Of a stretch of DNA of 26,384 bases, positions 23,735 through 26,384 are shown piece after piece (positions within the stretch are counted from its first letter, which is position 1; the number at the start of each line of letters is the position of its first letter). The translations under genes and the position numbers were made by a program. Source of the DNA: an uncultured Christensenella sp. (lineage in GTDB: Bacteria; Bacillota; Clostridia; Christensenellales; UBA1242). The notes below the pieces were generated by a model. It saw nothing but the letters and a program-made list of their open reading frames with translations, was not told the origin of the DNA and ran no database searches. Location of the stretch: contig CASFFI010000005.1 in NCBI GenBank assembly GCA_949293925.1, forward strand, positions 1 to 26,384, written 5' to 3'.

Positions 23735-24103
23735 ATGATTAATAAAGTTAATAAAAATGACATTAGAGTTAAAAGACATTATAGACTAAGAAATCATTTG
23801 TCTGGTAATTCTTCTCGTCCTAGATTAAATGTTTATAGAAGTTTAAATAATATCTATGCTCAACTTATCGATGATGAAAAAGGTGTTACTATCGTTAGTT
23901 GCAATACTTTACAACCTGATATTAAATCTTTGATTAATGGTAAATCTCCAAAAGAACAGGCTTTTATCGTTGGTCAAACTATTGGGAAAAAAGCTGTAAA
24001 CGCTGGTATTACTGATGTCGTTTTCGATAGAGGTGGATATCTTTATACTGGTAGAGTTAAAGAACTTGCAGACGGTGCTAGAAGCGCTGGCTTGAAGTTT
24101 TAG
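23735..24103 (+). CDS. rplR: 50S ribosomal protein L18
   Basis: 122 residues. RVKRHYRLRNHLSGNSSRPRLNVYRS and the end VVFDRGGYLYTGRVKELADGARSAGLKF are diagnostic. It binds 5S rRNA with L5. TAAGGAG joins the rplF stop to the binding site 7 nt before the ATG. Confidence 0.98.
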   Translation: MINKVNKNDIRVKRHYRLRNHLSGNSSRPRLNVYRSLNNIYAQLIDDEKGVTIVSCNTLQPDIKSLINGKSPKEQAFIVGQTIGKKAVNAGITDVVFDRGGYLYTGRVKELADGARSAGLKF

Positions 24104-24115
24104 AAAGGAGTTTTT

Positions 24116-24628
24116 ATGGCAAAAAGAGAATTCAAAAAACAAAGAGTTGAGCAAAATGATGGCTTCGACAAAAAAATGTTGGAAATCAGAAGAGTTGTTA
24201 AAGTTGTTAAAGGCGGTAGAACTTTAAGATTTTCAGCTTTGGTTGTCGTAGGTGATAAAAAAGGCCGTGTTGGTATGGGCTTAGGTAAGGCTGCTGAAGT
24301 TCCAGTTGCTATTGATAAGGCTACTAAGGCCGCTAAGAAAAACTTGATTACTGTCCCTGTTGTTGATGGTACTGTACCTCATGACACTATTGGTAAATAT
24401 TCAACTTCTTCAGTTGTTATCTTACCTGGTAAAAAAGGTAGCGGTATTATTGCCGGTGGTGCTGCGCGTGCTGTTTTCGAACTTGCTGGCTACAGTGATA
24501 TCACTTCTAAAATTCATGGCTCTACAAATAAAATTAATGCAGTTAAGGCTACTTTAAACGGGTTGAAAGGTATGAGAACTAGAGAACAAGTCGCTGCTCT
24601 TCGTGGTAAGCCTGTTGAAGAAATATAG
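24116..24628 (+). CDS. rpsE: 30S ribosomal protein S5
   Basis: 170 residues. The dsRNA-binding-like N-terminal domain has RVVKVVKGGRTLRFSALVVVGDKKGRVG, and the C-terminal domain has GSGIIAGGAARAVFELAG. It lies at the mRNA entry and helps accuracy; the loop around 20-30 is where spectinomycin resistance changes fall in other species. AAAGGAG is 5 nt before the ATG. Confidence 0.99.
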   Translation: MAKREFKKQRVEQNDGFDKKMLEIRRVVKVVKGGRTLRFSALVVVGDKKGRVGMGLGKAAEVPVAIDKATKAAKKNLITVPVVDGTVPHDTIGKYSTSSVVILPGKKGSGIIAGGAARAVFELAGYSDITSKIHGSTNKINAVKATLNGLKGMRTREQVAALRGKPVEEI

Positions 24629-24636
24629 GAGTTTTT

Positions 24637-24831
24637 ATGGAAAAAAATGTAGTTGAAAATGTAAAAGTTACTTTGATTAAAAGTACTATTGGTTTTGACA
24701 AGCGTCAAGATAAAATTGTTAAAGCTCTTGGCTTTACAAAACTAAATCAAACTAGAATACTTCCTCTAAACGATTGTATTAAGGGTAGTTTAGATAAAAT
24801 TAAACATTTAGTAAAAGTAGAAAAGGCTTAG
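24637..24831 (+). CDS. rpmD: 50S ribosomal protein L30
   Basis: 64 residues. VKVTLIKSTIGFDKRQDKIVKALGF with the LNQTRILPLND stretch is L30; an N-terminal MEKNVVEN and a slightly extended C-terminus frame it. TAGGAG fused with the rpsE stop is the binding site. It is small and more diverged than its neighbours but in the standard place between rpsE and rplO. Confidence 0.97.
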   Translation: MEKNVVENVKVTLIKSTIGFDKRQDKIVKALGFTKLNQTRILPLNDCIKGSLDKIKHLVKVEKA

Positions 24832-24841
24832 GGAGGAATTA

Positions 24842-25288
24842 ATGTATAATCACGATTTGAAACCTGCTGTCGGTGCTAGAACTCTTCAAAAAAGAGTTGG
24901 TAGAGGTATCGGTAGCGGTTTAGGAAAAACTGCAGGTAAAGGTCATAAGGGACAAAATGCTAGAAGCGGTGGCGGTGTTCGTCCTGGCTTCGAAGGAGGT
25001 CAAACTCCTATTTATAGAAGAATCCCTAAAAGAGGCTTTTCAAATGCTGCTTTTAAGAAAATTTACTCTAAAGTTAATGTTGAACAATTAAATATCTTTG
25101 AAGATGGTAATGTTGTAGATGAAATCGCTTTACTTAATAGCGGTATTCTTGCTAAAATCGAAAAAGATGGCGTGAAAATTTTGGGTAATGGTAATCTTGC
25201 TAAAAAATTAACCGTTAAGGCTCAAAAGTTTACTAAGTCTGCTAAAGATAAAATTTCGGCTTTGGGTGGTACCACTGAGGAGGTATAA
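24842..25288 (+). CDS. rplO: 50S ribosomal protein L15
   Basis: 148 residues. The glycine-rich basic N-terminus (RVGRGIGSGLGKTAGKGHKG, about 18-37, then GGGVRPGFEGGQTPIYRRIPKRGF) enters 23S rRNA, and the C-terminal half is the globular L15 domain. GGGAGG lies 6 nt before the ATG. Its TAA overlaps the secY ATG by one base. Confidence 0.99.
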   Translation: MYNHDLKPAVGARTLQKRVGRGIGSGLGKTAGKGHKGQNARSGGGVRPGFEGGQTPIYRRIPKRGFSNAAFKKIYSKVNVEQLNIFEDGNVVDEIALLNSGILAKIEKDGVKILGNGNLAKKLTVKAQKFTKSAKDKISALGGTTEEV

Positions 25289-26384
25289 TGTTTAAGACAT
25301 TAGCTGATGCGTTCAAAATAAAAGATGTTCGCAACAAATTACTTTTGACCCTTCTATTGTTATTTATTTATAGAGTGGGTTGTTGGATTCCTATTCCAGG
25401 AATTGATACTGATGCTTTAGTCCTGGCTACAGGGGAGAATGGAAACTCTTTCCTTAGTCTTTTGAATGGACTTAGTGGTGGAGCGCTTTCTCAAGGGGCT
25501 TTCTTGGCTCTCGGCGTTTCGCCTTATATCTCGGCTTCTATTATCATTCAACTTTTAGCAGTTGTAATACCTAGTTGGGAAAGACTTTCTAAAGATGATG
25601 ATGGTAGAAAAAAATTAAATCTTTATACTAAAATTGCAGCCCTCGTGCTTGCTGTCGCTCAAAGTCTTGGTATTATTATTGGATTTAGTTCTTATGGATA
25701 CCTTGAAGAAACTCTTGCATTACCTTCTTGGTTAACTATTGCTTTCTTAGTTACAATTCTTACCGCAGGTGCTATGTTCACTGTTTGGTTGGGCGAAAAA
25801 ATTACTGAAATTGGTATTGGTAATGGTATGTCTTTACTTATCTTTGTAGGTATTTTGAGTAGTGCTGGTACTGCTTTATTATCTAGTTTTAGTGATTTAT
25901 TTAGCGGTGATACTTCAGTAGTTTGGCAATTGATTTTATTTGTCGTTTCTATGATTTTGATTTTTGGATTAGTTGTTTTCGTTGACGGTGGAGAAAGAAA
26001 AATCCCTGTTCAATATGCTAAACAAATCAAAGGTAGAAAAATGTATGGTGGTCAATCTACTTATATCCCTGTAAGAGTAAATGCTAATGGTGTTATGCCT
26101 ATCATTTTTGCAAGTTCACTTCTATCTTTCCCACAACTATTATTTAGTATTTTTAGTCCTAATTCGCAAGGTGGATTTATTGGCTGGTGGACTAAATGGC
26201 TTGGTACTGACTCTTGGATTTACTTTATCGCTTTGGGATTGTTAATATTGGCTTTCGCATATTTCTATAATATGATTACTTTTAATCCAGATGATATTTC
26301 TAGAAATATTCAACAAAATGGTGGGTTTATTCCTGGTATTAGACCTGGTAAACCAACCTCTCAATATCTTGGGTCTATCTCAAA
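25288..26384 (+). CDS. secY: Protein translocase subunit SecY, N-terminal 365 residues (cut by window end)
   Basis: The frame is open to the right edge. It starts MFKTLADAFKIKDVRNKLLL with AGGAGG (25278-25283 region) 4 nt before the ATG and a TAATG overlap with rplO. SecY is the channel of the Sec translocon in the plasma membrane. Visible hallmarks: the first membrane helix with YRVGCWIPIPGID, LGVSPYISASIIIQLLAVVIP for helix 2, WLGEKITEIGIGNGMSLLIF, the cytoplasmic loop with GGERKIPVQYAKQ, and PVRVNANGVMPIIFASSLL. The end of the window falls in the loop after QNGGFIPGIRPGKPT, so the last helices are missing. This is its usual place at the end of the spc genes. Confidence 0.98.
   Translation, partial: MFKTLADAFKIKDVRNKLLLTLLLLFIYRVGCWIPIPGIDTDALVLATGENGNSFLSLLNGLSGGALSQGAFLALGVSPYISASIIIQLLAVVIPSWERLSKDDDGRKKLNLYTKIAALVLAVAQSLGIIIGFSSYGYLEETLALPSWLTIAFLVTILTAGAMFTVWLGEKITEIGIGNGMSLLIFVGILSSAGTALLSSFSDLFSGDTSVVWQLILFVVSMILIFGLVVFVDGGERKIPVQYAKQIKGRKMYGGQSTYIPVRVNANGVMPIIFASSLLSFPQLLFSIFSPNSQGGFIGWWTKWLGTDSWIYFIALGLLILAFAYFYNMITFNPDDISRNIQQNGGFIPGIRPGKPTSQYLGSIS

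Noticed and set aside
16232..26384. Gene insertion or loss in the ribosomal operon
   Set aside because: Every gene from rpsJ to secY is present in the standard Firmicute order with intact frames; nothing foreign was found between them.

Overview
The window is very AT-rich, especially between genes, and looks like a low-GC Firmicute chromosome. The signs are AGGAGG-type ribosome binding sites, heavy AGA and A/T-ending codon use, spoVG, RecD2, zinc-type S14 and L31, and the Bacillus/Clostridium order of the S10-spc ribosomal genes. An uncultured Clostridia-type bacterium is my best guess, but the sequence alone does not fix the lineage. I saw no tRNA, rRNA, CRISPR array, insertion sequence or phage gene. 

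Left part (1-3689, minus strand): the 5' end of a WalJ/YycJ-type metallo-hydrolase, a ComF-family phosphoribosyltransferase and the RecD2 helicase. All three lack a Shine-Dalgarno sequence and have a -10-like hexamer exactly 6 nt before the ATG, the geometry of leaderless mRNA. Then (4265-7435, plus) comes a 1056-residue membrane-anchored surface protein with GLUG-type beta-helix repeats, apparently two modules of the same design. It ends in a strong terminator and is followed by about 700 bp of non-coding DNA with a decaying ~104-bp tandem repeat and an iteron-like cluster. 

Middle part (8165-15686): spoVG (minus, TTG start), a double zinc-ribbon protein with a C-terminal membrane anchor, a short MurC, rpmE with a near-consensus promoter straddling the murC stop, an elaborate three-way-junction terminator, then prmC-prfA as a coupled pair (the release factor and the enzyme that methylates it). 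Two convergent genes of unknown function follow, sharing one bidirectional terminator. 

Right part (15882-26384, plus): a near-consensus promoter, a ~315-nt structured leader, then rpsJ-rplC-rplD-rplW-rplB-rpsS-rplV-rpsC-rplP-rpmC-rpsQ-rplN-rplX-rplE-rpsN-rpsH-rplF-rplR-rpsE-rpmD-rplO-secY in canonical order with gaps of 1-15 nt or small overlaps and no internal terminator. This reads as one long transcript for ribosome assembly plus the protein translocation channel; secY is cut by the window end. 

Points most worth a second look: the leaderless geometry of the left three genes, the rpsJ leader with two mutually exclusive pairings, the three-way-junction terminator after rpmE, the shortened central domain of MurC, the intergenic repeats, and the absence of TGA among 32 stop codons. 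I found no clearly new multi-gene system.
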